Positions 11,385 to 25,100 of a stretch of 64,000 nucleotides of DNA are shown here, piece after piece (position 1 is the stretch's first letter; each line of letters begins with the position of its first letter). The stretch is from Ahaetulla prasina (lineage: Eukaryota > Chordata > Lepidosauria > Squamata > Colubridae). The notes under the pieces were generated by a model. It was not told the origin of the DNA. It was given only the letters and a program-made list of their open reading frames with translations, and did no database searches. The stretch lies in the NCBI RefSeq assembly GCF_028640845.1, contig NC_080542.1:15579901-15643900 (forward strand), read 5' to 3'. A program made the translations under genes and the position numbers.

Positions 11385-11960
11385 AGTGTCACCTCTGCAA
11401 GGAAGCTGAAGAAATGGGGGACTGACTACAAACAACAGTGTAACAAAATAACAACAATGGTGCATTGGGAAGATGTGCAAGAAATACCATTTGCCTGCAA
11501 GCAAGAACTGAAATAGAGAAATAAAATAGAGAAAGTCATAGAAAAGGAAGAAGTTACATTGATCTGGGACTTTGGAATTCAAACATATAGGCACCTGCCA
11601 CATGAAAACTTCAGATTAACAATTGTTAAGAAAGACAAAAAAAGTCTGGATAGCAAACATGGCAGTAGATGGAAACAACAGAACAGTAGAGAAAGAATTG
11701 AGAAGATAACAACGTACAAAGACTGCAAATACAAATAAAATGACTCTGGCCAAAAAAAAAAGAAAAAAGAAAAGAAAAGGTAGTACCAGTAGTAATAGGT
11801 ACCTTGGGTGTAATCCCAAACCAATTGGAGCACCCTTTGGCACCTAAAGGGTTCTGACTCTTTGGCACCATTGGCACTGACAAATTTCTCATCAGCCAAT
11901 TGCAAAAAGCAGCTTTACTTGGAGCAGCTTACATCTGTTGATCATCAATACCATGCAATA
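11385..11960 (+). mobile_element. Degraded LINE C-terminal region
   Basis: The plus strand shows VTLIWDFGIQTYRHLPHENF and scattered later motifs typical of a LINE reverse-transcriptase C-terminus, broken by stops. A cleaner copy is at 31600-32200, including VVPIVIGILGSIPK. The clade is not assigned. Confidence 0.5.
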
Positions 11961-12104
11961 TCTACATCAGTCTATGCCTGGTCTTTCGGAAGAATTTGAT
12001 GTGTAAATAAAAATGCCAAATCCAATCTGAACAACCAGTGATTGTGCAACAAAACATAATAGTTCCCAGTGAGGCTGTTCCTCACTGCATAAACAGAGGG
12101 ATAG

Positions 12105-12615
12105 AATCAAGATCATATGAAGTGTTAATTCCATTTTATAATTCCTTGGTAAGGTTACACTTGGAATACTGCATCCAATTTTGATCACCACAATGTCAAA
12201 AAATATGTTGAGACTCTATAAAGAGTGCAGAGAAAAGCAACAGAGATGATGAGGGGACTCGAGGCTAAAACTTATAAAGAATAGTTGCTAGAACTGGATA
12301 TGTCTAGTCTTATGAAAACACTATGGGGTGACATGTATCAGTGTTCCAATATCTCGGCAGTTGCCACAAAGAAGAGGGAGTCAAACTATTCTCCAAAACT
12401 AATCAAGGAGAGAAACAACTTAGAACTAAGGACAAATTTCCTGAGAGTTAGAACAATTAATCTATGGAACAACTTGCTTCCAGAAGTTCTAAATGCTCCA
12501 ACACTGGAAGTTTTGAAGAAGAGATTAGAGAACCATTTGTCTGAAGTTGTGTAGGGTTTCCTGCCTAAGGAGGGGATTGAATTAGAAGACCTCCAAGTCC
12601 CTTCCAACTTTGTTA
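12105..12615 (+). mobile_element. CR1 LINE 3' end
   Basis: CR1 C-terminal motifs in order: EYCIQF, VQRKATEMMRGL-like, ELDMSSLMKTLWGDM, LRTNFLRVRTINLWNNLLPE and LEVLKKRLENHLSEVV. The same fragment lies upstream of the last exon of C (32345) and D (50230 and 51736), so it is part of the duplicated unit. Confidence 0.8.
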
Positions 12616-12639
12616 ACTTAAAATTAAATAAATTTACAA

Positions 12640-15600
12640 GAAATGTGTGTGTGAAAAGTTAAACCCATTGGAAATGAGGCAAAATAGAAAGACCCTTCCA
12701 AAATCCTTTTTTAAAATGGTAGAGGAAATGAATTTAAGGAATGTGTGGGGAGAAGGGAATCAAGAGAATAGACAATACACTTTTTACTCAAATAGGCATT
12801 TGTCCTGGTCTAGAATAGACGTGATATGGATGACAATAGAAATGAGTTTTAATATAGAAAAAATTGACATAGAAGCTAATACCTGGGTGGATCATAACCC
12901 CATGACATTGATATGGAAAGGCCAAAGGAAAAGATCCAGATGGACTTTAAATACTATGATCTTAAAAGATAAAGAGTTTGTACAAAAATCAGAGAAGGGA
13001 TTGACCTCTTTCTTTAAGGAAAATAAAAAGGAAGATACCTCAATTCAAAATCGTTAGGATACAATGAAGGCATATGTAAGAGGCTTGATGATAGATTATG
13101 TAAGAAGAAGAAACCTTAAGAAAAAGCAAACCTTCAAAATATTAGAAAATGACAATAGGAAATGGGAGCAAGATTTACAAAGATTTCCAGAGAGAAAAGA
13201 TACTAAAATGAGAATGGATTTAATTAAACATAAAATGGCTTTAATTGAAAAAGAAGAACTAGCACAAAAAAATCAAAGGAGCAATACAGAATTTTTTTGA
13301 AAATGCTAATAAGCCAAGTAGATGGCTAGCTTATGCAGTAAACTCAAAAAAGAGTAAGAAAATCATAGAATATCCCAACTAGTGGATAATAAAGGCCAGA
13401 TCCAATACACGAATGAAGAGAAGCAAAAAATTGTTTAAAATTTCTATAGGCAATTATATAGAAAGGAGGAAATTGATGAGGAAAATGTGAAACATTATCT
13501 ACATAAAGCAAATTTACCCCAGATTCCTAAAGACATGGAAATGATGTTGGAGGGGAACATAACAATGATGGAACTAATGCAAGCGCTTAAAAAACAGAAA
13601 AGTGAAAAAACACCAGGCCCAGACGGATTGCCAGCTGAATACTTTGTGACCTTTCAAGAACAGTTGGGCCTTCCACTATTAAAGGTCATGAATGAAGTGA
13701 TGCAAAAGGCAAAAATACCTGAGACCTGGACAGAGGCCTATATTATGCTTATTCCAAAAGAGGATACCGATTTAAAACAAATTAAAAACTATAAACCAAT
13801 ATCTCTGTTAAACTCGGATTATAAAATGTTTGCTTTAATATTGGCAGAAAGACTTAAATGATACTTGAATGAGTTTATATACCCTGATCATATGGATTTC
13901 TGCCTAAAAGACATATTAAAAACAATATGCGAATAATATTGGACACTTTAGAATATTATGAGGCTCATCCCGAAAGGCAGATGGCGTTGATTTTTTTGGA
14001 TGCACAAAAAGCCTTAGATAACGTTAATTGGCGTCTTATTCTTCTACAACTGGAACAAATGGGTTTTGGTGAAATGTTTATTAAAGCAATAGAAGTTATA
14101 TACCACAAACAATCAACCAAGGTTATGATAAATGATGAATTGGCTGAATCGATTCAAATTAAAAAAGGCACGAGACAAGGTTGCCCTCTGTCACCACTGC
14201 TGGTTGTGCTGACATTGGAAGTATTAAATAGAAGTGTCAGAGAGGAAAGAGAGATAAAAAGGCATGAAAATTCAGAAGGAAGAATATACAGTAAACTCCA
14301 AGCTTTTGCTGATGATCTAGTTTTTATTATTGAGGATCCATTAGAATCTATAACTTGCTTGATAGATAAAATAGGAGAATTTGGGAAAGCTGCAGGCTTG
14401 AAAATTAATAAGGATAAAATGAAAATTAAGACAAAAAATATGTTAATGAGGCAAAAAACTGAACTTGCAGAATGCTCAGAGATGCAGGTTACAAACAAAG
14501 TTAAATATTTAGGGATATATTTGACTGCGAGGTGTAGCACATTAAAAGAGAATAATTATAGTAGATTCAAACAGCAGATTGTGACAGATCTGGCAAAATG
14601 GGAACATCTGCAATTGTCACTGCTTGGAAGAATATCAACGATTAAAATGAATATACTACCTAGAATTTTGTATTTGTTCCAGACAATTCCAATTAAATTG
14701 GGGAGGGGATACCTTGAGGAATTAAATAAAATGATGTTGAAATATATTTGGCAAGGCAAAAAAGCGAGGATAAAATTAAAATTATTACAAGATGTGAGAA
14801 TGAGAGGGGGCTTTGGGCTACCTAATTGGGAATTGTACTATCAAGCAGCAAACTTGATGTGGATTAATGAATGGATAACTCTAAGAAATAATAGAATATT
14901 GACTTTGGAAGGACATGATTTGCTGCTGAAATGGCATGCCTTTTTATGGTATGGACAAGCCAAAACACAGGGATATTTTAGAAGACATTTAGCAAGAGAG
15001 GCATTGTTATCAAAATGAGAGAAGATAAAGAAAAGCCATTTTTAAAAAATTCCAATTTGGGTATCATCGATTGAGGCATTCTCATATTCAATAACATTTA
15101 GAAAGGAACAAATTGTTACGTATAATGAATTGTTGAATGAAAAGGGTGAGTTAAAAACTAAGCTAGAACTAGAAGTAGAAGGCATAAAAATGAATTTGTT
15201 TTCTTATTTGCAAATACACTCCAGATATGATAAAGATTCTAAAACAGAAGGCTTTTATAATAACATAATGAGTTTTGATAAGATTTTAACAGGTACTGAT
15301 GATAACTTGATTAAGAAATTGTATGGATATTTATTAGAGGTTAAATTGGAGGAGAACAAGTAAAAGAGACAATGATTGCTTGGGGGAAGAAATTTGGTTA
15401 TGGGATAGATCTAAAGGCATGTCAGAAATTATGGATGTATAACTATAAAATGGCAATGTCTACAGCATATAAAGAGAATTTGTATAAGATGTTTTACAGG
15501 TGGCATTTACCAATGACAAGAATTGCTAGAATGTTCAAGGATAAATACGAAAAATGTTGGAAGTGTCATCAAATACCTGGATCATATTACCATATGTGGT

Positions 15601-16240
15601 GGACATGCGTTGAAGCAAAAAGATATAGGACTAAAATACACACATGGTTGGAGAAAATGATCAAAATACATATAGACTTTAAGCCAGAAGTTTTCTTGTT
15701 GGGAATTATACCTGAAATATATACTAGAGATTTAAAATATTTGATTGTGAATATTATTACAGCAGCCAGGATTGTGTTTGCTAAAAATTGGAAAAATGAG
15801 AAATTACCTTTGCAAGATGAAATTATTAGAAAGATGATAGAATGTGCAGAGATGAGCAAATTGACATTTGAAATTAGAAAACAAGAAGACAAGCAATATT
15901 ATAAAATATGGGATCTATTTTACCACTGGTTCGAAGGAAAGACATGTTAGAAAAGACTTTAAAAAAAAGAGGTCAAGATTAAGAGAAGTAATTTGAAATA
16001 AACTAATTTAGGAGAATGGAATGAATAATGTTATCAGAAAAAATACTACTGCTTAATTAAAAATTGATTGAGTAAGAGACTGTACAATGTAAGAAATATG
16101 TATGAAAGAGATGTTTATTTTGAAACTGCACAAGAAGATATGTAAACACCACACCAACACACTGTAATTGGTTTGACAAGACTTTTATGTTTATGTTTGT
16201 TTGTTGTTAAAAAATAAAAATATTTTTTTTTAAAAAAACC
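12640..16240 (+). mobile_element. 5'-truncated L1 LINE
   Basis: Begins inside the ORF2 endonuclease domain and runs through reverse transcriptase and the C-terminal zinc knuckle to an A-rich 3' end near 16230. It lies between genes A and B. A possible short target duplication (CCATTGGA at about 12665 and 16241) is imperfect. Confidence 0.9.
12650..15950 (+). pseudogene. L1 ORF2 (endonuclease/reverse transcriptase), broken
   Basis: Target-primed reverse transcription enzyme of L1. Segments: endonuclease C-terminus to 13057 (SWSRIDVIW, DHNPMTL); linker 13064-13300; reverse-transcriptase N-part 13487-13858 (TPGPDGLPAEYF, INYKPISLLN-like); catalytic part 13927-15018 with IFLDAQKALDNV, GTRQGCPLSPLL and the FADD box at 14305-14316; C-terminal part 15130-15950 with CWKCHQIPGSYYHMWWTC. 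Stops and frame changes separate the segments, so it cannot make a full protein. The long open RT segment of 363 codons suggests the copy is not very old. Confidence 0.88.
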
Positions 16241-16330
16241 ATTGGAGTGAGATGGTTCCTCAAATAACTTGGTCTCAAATTCTTTGCAAATTTCAGCCAG
16301 GGTTCACTGAGACATCTCATCAACTGGCAC

Positions 16331-17672
16331 TTATTATTGATTTATTTATTTATTTTGTCACAACATCATACAAAAAGATTATATAGTAAATACACATATA
16401 AACATATATAGGAAGAAGAAAAGAAAAACAATAGGACAGGAACGGTACGCACGTTTGTGCGCTTATGCATGCCCCTTATGGTCCTCTTAGGAATGGGGTG
16501 AGGTCAATAGTAGAAAGTTTTTGGTTAAAGCTTTTAGGATTATGGGAAGAGACCACAGAGTCAGGTAAAGTATTCCAAGCACTGATGATTCTGTTGCAGA
16601 AGTCATATTTTCTGCAATCTAGATTAAAGCGGTTAATGGTTTAAATCTATTGGTTGCCCTTGTATTATTGCAATTAAAGCTGAAGTAGTCTTTGACAGGA
16701 AGGACATTACAATAGATGATTCTGTGAGTTAAGCTTAGGTCTTGTCGAAGGCGACGGAGTTCCAAGTTTTCTAAGCCTAGGATTTCAAGTCTGATGGGAT
16801 AAGATATTTTGTTGTTTTCAGAGGAATGGAGAACTCTTCTTGTAAAATATTTCTGGACACGTTCAATTGTATTGATGTCAGAGATGTGGTGAGGGTTCCA
16901 AACAGGTGAGCTGTATTCTAGAATTGGTCTAGCAAATGTTTTATATGCTCTGGTTAGTAGTGTGGTGTTTTTGGAAAAGAAGCTACGCAAAATTAGGTTT
17001 ACAACTCTTAGAGCTTTTTTTGCTATGTAGTTGCAGTGGGCTTTGGCACTTAGATCATTTGACATGAAAACTCCAAGGTCTTTAACGGGATGGGGGTCGT
17101 CTGTAAGGTAATGTCCATCTAGTATGTACTTAGTTTTAGGGTTCTTTTTTCCTATATGTAAGACTGAGCGTTTGCTGGTTGAAATTTGGAGCTGCCAATT
17201 TTTAGACCAAGCGGTTAGATGGTCAAGGTCGTTTTGAATGATAGAAGTGTTGTCTGTGGTGTTAAATAGTTTGACATCGTCAGCAAAGAGAACACAATTA
17301 CTTGAGATATGGTCACAAAGATCATTAATGTATAGTATAAAGAGTGTTGGTCCAAGGACGCTGCCTTGAGGAACGCCACTCTTGACAGGAACAGGATTTG
17401 ATAAAGCATTGCCAATTTTGACCACTTGTTGTCTGTTAGACAGAAAAGCAGATATCCATTTGTGGAGGGGTCCTGAGATGCCATAGGATATTAGTTTTAG
17501 GAGAAGTTTATCGTGTACTACTGAGTCGAAAGCTTTGCAGAAGTCTATGTAGATTGCATCTATTGATTTGCCTTGATCGAGATTTGAAGTCCATATGTTT
17601 TTGCAGTGGAGAAGTTGTAAGTTACATGATAACTTTTTCCTGAAAGCAAATTGTTTGTTGGAGAGTAGGTTG
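16331..17672 (-). mobile_element. CR1/Rex1-like LINE, best-preserved copy in window
   Basis: A 268-codon minus-strand frame (17425-16619) reads [28 protein letters not shown] (catalytic box at 17287-17276), [32 protein letters not shown] and a C-terminus near [16 protein letters not shown]. Upstream motifs ([21 protein letters not shown]) extend to about 17670. The 3' tail with T-rich TTATTTATT is at 16331-16450. It is 5' truncated. Confidence 0.82.
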
Positions 17673-18288
17673 TCATTATCACTGTGTGCCTCTCATTCAA
17701 CTGCTGCAAAACTATCTACGCAAAAAGATTTATGACCATTGAATCTCTACATACTTATTCAAGTGTTACAAAACACTTATCCACTCAGACTTATGACCAT
17801 GAAACATGCTGCTCTACACAGTCATCATACTTGATTGAATTTCTTAAAAGGAGACTATTATGCAAATTGGATACTAGCATGTATTGGACTTCTGATGGAA
17901 TTTCATTGAAGTTACTTGAATTATTTTTTCTGCTAACTGCACTTCTTTTTACACATTCTGCTAAATATGATTTAAGATGACCGGCAAATTTATAATTCAC
18001 ATTTAATCAATACATTTAGTCAGAGCTCACCATTACATACTAAAATATGTCAATAAATCAATAATGTCAGTAAATATGTCAATACATTAATTTGTGCTGT
18101 AATTTTTGTTTTTATATGTATAATTGCCTTCCAGAAGAAAAAAAAAACCTTCCAAGCTATCCAAATCTCAAGGGACAGGACAACATAGAACATCACTGTC
18201 TCTAAACATTGTTCTCTGGTTTAAATCTCGAAGTGGGAAGTTCTCGAACATGTACACGTAAAGAATATGAGACAAATATAAAGTTTTC
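17673..18288. other. 3' flank of V2R gene B
   Basis: No gene seen. The part 17930-18120 matches 50055-50235 in front of gene D, so it is old sequence duplicated with the array. The receptor 3' untranslated region must lie here; I do not see a confident minus-strand polyadenylation signal. Confidence 0.5.
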
Positions 18289-19187
18289 TTAAAATTTTCT
18301 CTTCATGAGTTGGTGCTTATCGTTCAGTTCAGGTCTCATCACAATGATAAAACACTTGGGAAGAAAAATACACACCAATAAGCCAGCACTGGAGGAGATC
18401 ATGGAGAAGATCTCCACAGCCAACATATATTTTCCCCTTGTGCTTAGATAGGTTGGAATAAAACACAACCAAACACTGCAGAAGACCAACATACTGAAGG
18501 TGATGAATTTGGCTTCATTGAAACTGTCAGGTAAATTCCTAGCTAGAAAAGCAGCAGAGAAGCTAAGCAGAGCAAGAAAACCCATAAAGCCCAAAACACA
18601 GTAGAACATAACAGAGTCTTCATTGCACTCCAGGATGACTTCTTCAGACATTGACTGCGTATCAAAATCAGGGTATGGTGGGGATGTTATCAGCCACACA
18701 GCACAAACACATATTTGAATAAGGGAGCAGGATAGAAGAATGAAACTGACCATCCTTCTCCCCACCCATTTCTTCAATCTAGAACCAGGATTGGTGGTCA
18801 TGAAGGCTAGAACCACAACAAAAGTTTTGGCTAAGACACAAGAAACTGCCACAGAAAAGATGAGACCAAATGCTGGTTGTTGAAGGAGACACACAATTGT
18901 ATTGGGTCTCCCAACAAATAAAAAGACACAAAGGAAAGAGAGGAGAAGAGAAAATAGAAGTGTATAAGTGAGATTCCGGTTGTTGGCTTTGACGATGGGA
19001 GTATCTTTATGTTTCATGAATACTGTGATTACCAAAGTTGTCATTAAAGAAAAGCAAAGAGAAAGAACAGTCAGACTGATCCCCAAGGGTTCTTGATAGG
19101 ACAAAAAGGTGATCCACTTTGGAATGCACATATTTTTCCTGGGATTTGGATATTGATCTTCTGGACATGCAGAGCAGTCATCTATGT
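18289..19187 (-). CDS. V2R gene B exon 6 (seven-transmembrane domain)
   Basis: 899-bp exon opening after TTTTTCAG with [16 protein letters not shown], then 280 residues from MCIPKW to MKRKF. Seven hydrophobic spans are visible, starting at about residues 16, 53, 87, 127, 174, 209 and 236 of that 280-residue stretch. Ends in [13 protein letters not shown] and a short basic tail. Confidence 0.95.
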
Positions 19188-22100
19188 CTGAAAAAGAACA
19201 CAGTGGAATTGATATAGTTGATTACAGGCAGTTTTGTACCCCAATGTTTTAGTCCCATAATATTTGGAAATTTCCTACCCTTCTGCTTTGATATTTTCCC
19301 CTCTGGACATAGATGGCAATCATAGCAACAAAACAACTTCCCTTCTTTCTTGACCTTGCTGTATCCTCTCTCACAAGGATCATTACACAAAGATAAAGGT
19401 AATGCCTATCAATGAATCAAGAAAAATATATTAAGATACAGAGAGGAAAGGAAGTGCTTGGAGAGTTACAATGGAATCAACAGATTAAAAATGAAGTAGT
19501 GGGATGACATAATTTTAAATGTAACTGCTCTGAAATTATAATTAATTAAATATCTACAATAATTTTATTGATAGCCTTCATTAACCATAATAACACTTCA
19601 AAAGCAATTTCTCTGCTAGTTAAGTAAAAGTTGGTTTTCTTGACTTTTGAATCTTGACGTCAGCAAACTGATGAGATTTAGTGTGTTGGCTTTCACCTTT
19701 ACTTCAAAACCATGAAAACCATTTCCCATAATTAACAGGGAGCGAGGAAAGGATACAATATTCAATAGAAATTGCTAGAAAAGTAAAAAAATATTCTTAC
19801 TGATATCTTTCCTTTTCCAAGAAAATTGTACCTAGGTTCGTCAGAGATACTTTCACACTTTCATCAATAAAGATATATAAATGAAGGCAAACAAATCTAG
19901 ATTGAAAAAACTAACCTGATTAAAGCCTACTGGCCATGTGATGGAATCTACAGAAATATTGAAGAATTTGTCTGCTGGAGCTGTTGGATCTATCACTCCA
20001 ACTTTGACCCTTGCAAATGATTGATTTGAGAAAGTGATCCAGTTGATAATATCAAATCCACCAATGAATTCTCCATTTGTATCAAAGGAGATCTTTTCAC
20101 CAACACTGTTGTTGAATCTGACACTTCTCAGAAAAGAATGAACCTGAAATGCAGAGGCAATCAGAGAGGAACAAAGCGATGGAGGGAGAAATAATTCATA
20201 TATTCAAAACATACATGTGAATATTTCTTTAAACAAAGACAATATAAACACTTTTTATTTTTGTTATAGGCCAGTATCAAATAAATAACATAAAAATCAT
20301 TCTAAAATAGCAGTAGAGATTACATATCAGATTTCTGAAATAAAATTAACATAGAATTGCAAAATAAAGAAGCAGCAAAAAAATAAAATTAAGCTCTGTA
20401 GTTCAATTGCAAAAGCTACTTAAGTCAGATAACTAGTAATAAATATGTACTGAATACTAAGATGTATAAAACTACCATATAATTGCATTTATTTCACACA
20501 GTAGCAAGGTTCTATTCAAAATGCTATAAGTTAGGCTTCAGCAGTATGTGAACCGAGAACTAAGAAGTACAAATAATTTTTTGAAAAGGCAGAGGAACTG
20601 GAGAACAAATTTCCTCCATTTGTTGGATTATGACAAAGCAACATTAGTTTCAGAAAACCATCTACTTCTGCTTCATTGACCATGCTAAAGCCTTTGATTG
20701 TGTAGATCACAGTTATCTGTGGCAAGTTCTTAAAGTGTTGGGAGTACCAGACCACCATAACTGCCAAGTGAGAAGGCTAATGTCAGTTCTGCCTGATTCT
20801 TTTTTCAACTAAACATTTGAAAAAATATAGTTTCCTTAGTTTAATTTTAACGATCTAAGAGGAAATCAAAAATTAAAAAAACACAGAAAAAAGAGACAGA
20901 CACTTAAGACAGGAAAGATACTGATGAATTTTTCAAGAGAACAAAAGGTCAAGAATTCTTATAAACTATTAAGAAGAAATATGATTGTCACTTAAAATGC
21001 CTAATTTGTTATCTGTGCTTTGTAATTGTATGACTGATTTCTAGTGGCAGAGGAAGAATATAAGAATCGAATGGCCCTTGTGATTTCAGGACCATTCCCC
21101 CAAAGATTGATGCGGAGGTGATAGCTTTAAGAAAGGATTTTGAAAGGCTGCCTTTAGACTTTCGTTAAGGAATTAAGCAGAGAACTTTATTATGGATGTA
21201 AAAATACAAGTGGTATCTATAAAATAACTATTAATGATATTTTGAGGAATGAAGGAGGATCAAATGGGGAAGGAGGGAAATAGGTATTAAAAACTCACAT
21301 TGAGGAAATAAGATTATTTTTTCCTTTTTTTAAAGAATTTGTAAGGAAATTAAAATGATTAGTAACTTTCAAAGGAATAGTTGAATATAATCAGAGAAAC
21401 TATTTGGATAGATAAAAGTATTTACCCTTTTAATTTTATTTTTTATTGAGAATTGATTATGTGGGACTTTTAACCATAGGTTATCTAGAGGCAAAGATAG
21501 ATGGTAAGAGGAACAATCTTTGTGATTTCAGGACCATTCCCCCAAAGATTGATGCGGAGGTGATAGCTTTAAGAAAGGATTTTGAAAGGCTGCCTTTAGA
21601 CTTTTGTTAAGGAATTAAGCAGAGAACTTTATTATGGATGTAAAAATACAAGTGGTATCTATAAAATAACTATTAATGATGTTTTGAGGAATGAAGGAGG
21701 ATCAAATGGGGAAGGAGGGAAATAGGTATTAAAAACTCACATTGAGGAAATAAGATTATTTTTCCTTTTTAAAGAATTTGTAAGGAAATTAAAAATGATT
21801 AGTAACTTCAAAGGAATAGTTGAATATAATCAGAGAAACTATTTGGATAGATAAAATATAAATATAGTTTCCTTAGTTTAATTTTAACGATCTAAGAGGA
21901 AATCAAAAATTAAAAAAACACAGAAAAAAGAGACAGACACTTAAGACAGGAAAGATACTGATGAATTTTTCAAGAGAACAAAAGGTCAAGAATTCTTATA
22001 AACTATTAAGAAGAAATATGATTGTCACTTAAAATGCCTAATTTGTTATCTGTGCTTTGTAATTGTATGACTGATTTCTAGTGGCAGAGGAAGAATATAA

Positions 22101-25100
22101 GAATCGAATGGCCCTTGTGATTTCAGGACCATTCCCCCAAAGATTGATGCGGAGGTGATAGCTTTAAGAAAGGATTTTGAAAAGGCAGAGGAACTGGAGA
22201 ACAAATTTCCTCCATTTGTTGGATTATGACAAAGCAACATTAGTTTCAGAAAACCATCTACTTCTGCTTCATTGACCATGCTAAAGCCTTTGATTGTGTA
22301 GATCACAGTTATCTGTGGCAAGTTCTTAAAGTGTTGGGAGTACCAGACCACCATAACTGCCAAGTGAGAAGGCTAATGTCAGTTCTGCCTGATTCTTTTT
22401 TCAACTAAACATTTGAAAAAATATAGTTTCCTTAGTTTAATTTTAACGATCTAAGAGGAAATCAAAAATTAAAAAAACACAGAAAAAAGAGACAGACACT
22501 TAAGACAGGAAAGATACTGATGAATTTTTCAAGAGAACAAAAGGTCAAGAATTCTTATAAACTATTAAGAAGAAATATGATTGTCACTTAAAATGCCTAA
22601 TTTGTTATCTGTGCTTTGTAATTGTATGACTGATTTCTAGTGGCAGAGGAAGAATATAAGAATCGAATGGCCCTTGTGATTTCAGGACCATTCCCCCAAA
22701 GATTGATGCGGAGGTGATAGCTTTAAGAAAGGATTTTGAAAGGCTGCCTTTAGACTTTTGTTAAGGAATTAAGCAGAGAACTTTATTATGGATGTAAAAA
22801 TACAAGTGGTATCTATAAAATAACTATTAATGATGTTTTGAGGAATGAAGGAGGATCAAATGGGGAAGGAGGGAAATAGGTATTAAAAACTCACATTGAG
22901 GAAATAAGATTATTTTTTCCTTTTTTTAAAGAATTTGTAAGGAAATTAAAATGATTAGTAACTTTCAAAGGAATAGTTGAATATAATCAGAGAAACTATT
23001 TGGATAGATAAGAAGTATTTACCCCTTTTAATTTTATTTTTTTATTGAGAATTGATTATGTGGGACTTTTTAACCATAGGTTATCTAGAGGCAAAGATAG
23101 ATGGTAAGAGGGAACAATCTTTGTGATTTCAGGATTGCTCCTAAGCATGATGGAAATGTCTATGTGATTGCAGGGCATTAGAAAGAGCTTTTAGATAGTT
23201 TGACCTCTGAGGTAAAAATAATACAGAAATAAGCTTTGACTTGTGAAATTTAAAAAGATATAGGTTTAAAAGGGGTTTAAAATATTGGGACTAGACTTCA
23301 TTTAACTTTGATTTCAGAATGGGATGAATTATTTTTCTTTTTACCAGATCTGTGCAAATAACAATCATTTTAGAGAAGGAGAAGGAAATATATTGTATAC
23401 AATACAATGGGGGATGAAATTTGAAATATGTATAAGGATGTACCTGAGTGATAACCTGTTCAAAATGATCTTTTAATTATGTTTATAAAAAATAAAAAAA
23501 AAATCTCAAAAAAAAAAAAGAATTCTTATAAACTATTAGCCACAGGGAAAATATTTAAATTTTTAGAAACATTTAATTTTTTAGCAAACAAATAAAGAAA
23601 AAAAAGTGATGGAAATGGACACTGACAGTATAGTGACTTGCAAAGAATGCCATATGTTTCAGCTTATGCCCACAGAGCTCAGATACTTTGGGATGCTTTG
23701 GGCTCATTGGACAATCCCCTGATGTTGTGAAAGATTGAAGGCAAAAGGAGAAGAGGATAACAAAGGATGAAATGGTTAGGTAGTGTCAGCAGCACATTAA
23801 TATGGGCAAATTGCAGAAAATAGTGGAAGACAGGAGGACTGAGAGTCTATGGTTCATGGGGATGCAAAGATTCAGAGAGAATTTAGCAACATACCAACAA
23901 CAATAACTGAGATAGCACAGCAACCCTTAAGTACAGGTGTTCCTTCTTTAATGACTGTTCAGCAACCATCTGAAATTGAAAGAAATTATAATTGCAGAAT
24001 ACACGATACTTATGATTTCCTTACAGTGCTTGTGTGATCACAATCCTGGAAATTAGGAATTGGCCTTTATTTCTGTCACGGCATCCCACAGTTACTTGAT
24101 TGTGATTTGCAATCTTTCTTGCTAGCTTTCAACAAGCAAAGTTAATGGGGAAGCTAGAAGGAAACTGGAAGTTGTGATCACATGAATTCCATGCTTTAAA
24201 AACTATGCAATCCTCACTTAACAATGGTAACTGTGGTCTGCCAAAGTTATTGTTGCTAAACCGCTGTCGTGTCCCACCCCCCACTCCGACGAACGAGTCA
24301 AGGAAGTCTGTGACAGACTTGGCAACGAAGCCTCTGCAGCTTGCCAAGTTCCTTCGAGGTTTATCAGGGCAGGCAGGAGTCCAAGTTGTGACTTCAGCGA
24401 TAGGGTCCGGTATCAGCAAACTCGATAAGACTTTGCTTGACTCAAGGTTGGAATGCCAAAAGCAGGTCCTTTATATAGGCTGTGGAGTGTGGCTCCATGA
24501 CTCAGCATTTATCCAGGCCTGCCCCACCCCTTCTTCTGCTGGCGTCACCTCTCAGATCTCTGAAAGTGAGGGTCCTCCCACCCTGAATCGTCTTCAGCTG
24601 GATCTGCTGGCAACTTCTGGGAAAGGGAGTGGTCAGAGGGAATAGGGCCGAGTAATTCCAGCATCTGGCTGATGTCCCGCTCTGACGGCTGAGCCAAAGG
24701 AACACACGCTGTATGAATGAGGTTTATTGGGCTTGTCCTCCCACTCCTGGAATCCTCTCAGGGCATGGGGCCAGGGCTGGGGGCTGGAGGCATGTCAGGC
24801 CATTCATCTTCAGTATCAGACTCGGAGTCTGATAAAAGGCCCGGTTGGAGATGGGAGGGACACGGCTGAGGAGAGGAGGGAGGATGAGTCACAACAACCA
24901 CATGGTCAAGTGATGTCACAATTTATAACTGCATCACTTAGCAATGGAAATTCAAGACCCAATGACCATCATTAAGTAAGGGCTGCCAGTAAAATTTACA
25001 ATATAATCGGAGATAGACTTACTTTTACAAAATAAAATGTAAAATTAATGACCTACACCAACAATATGACCCGGCATGATTTTTCATGGTGCTCGCAATA

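Noticed and set aside
20531..22363. Two identical minus-strand frames starting [13 protein letters not shown]
   Set aside because: They lie antisense to the BovB relic and its tandem copy; not a gene family.
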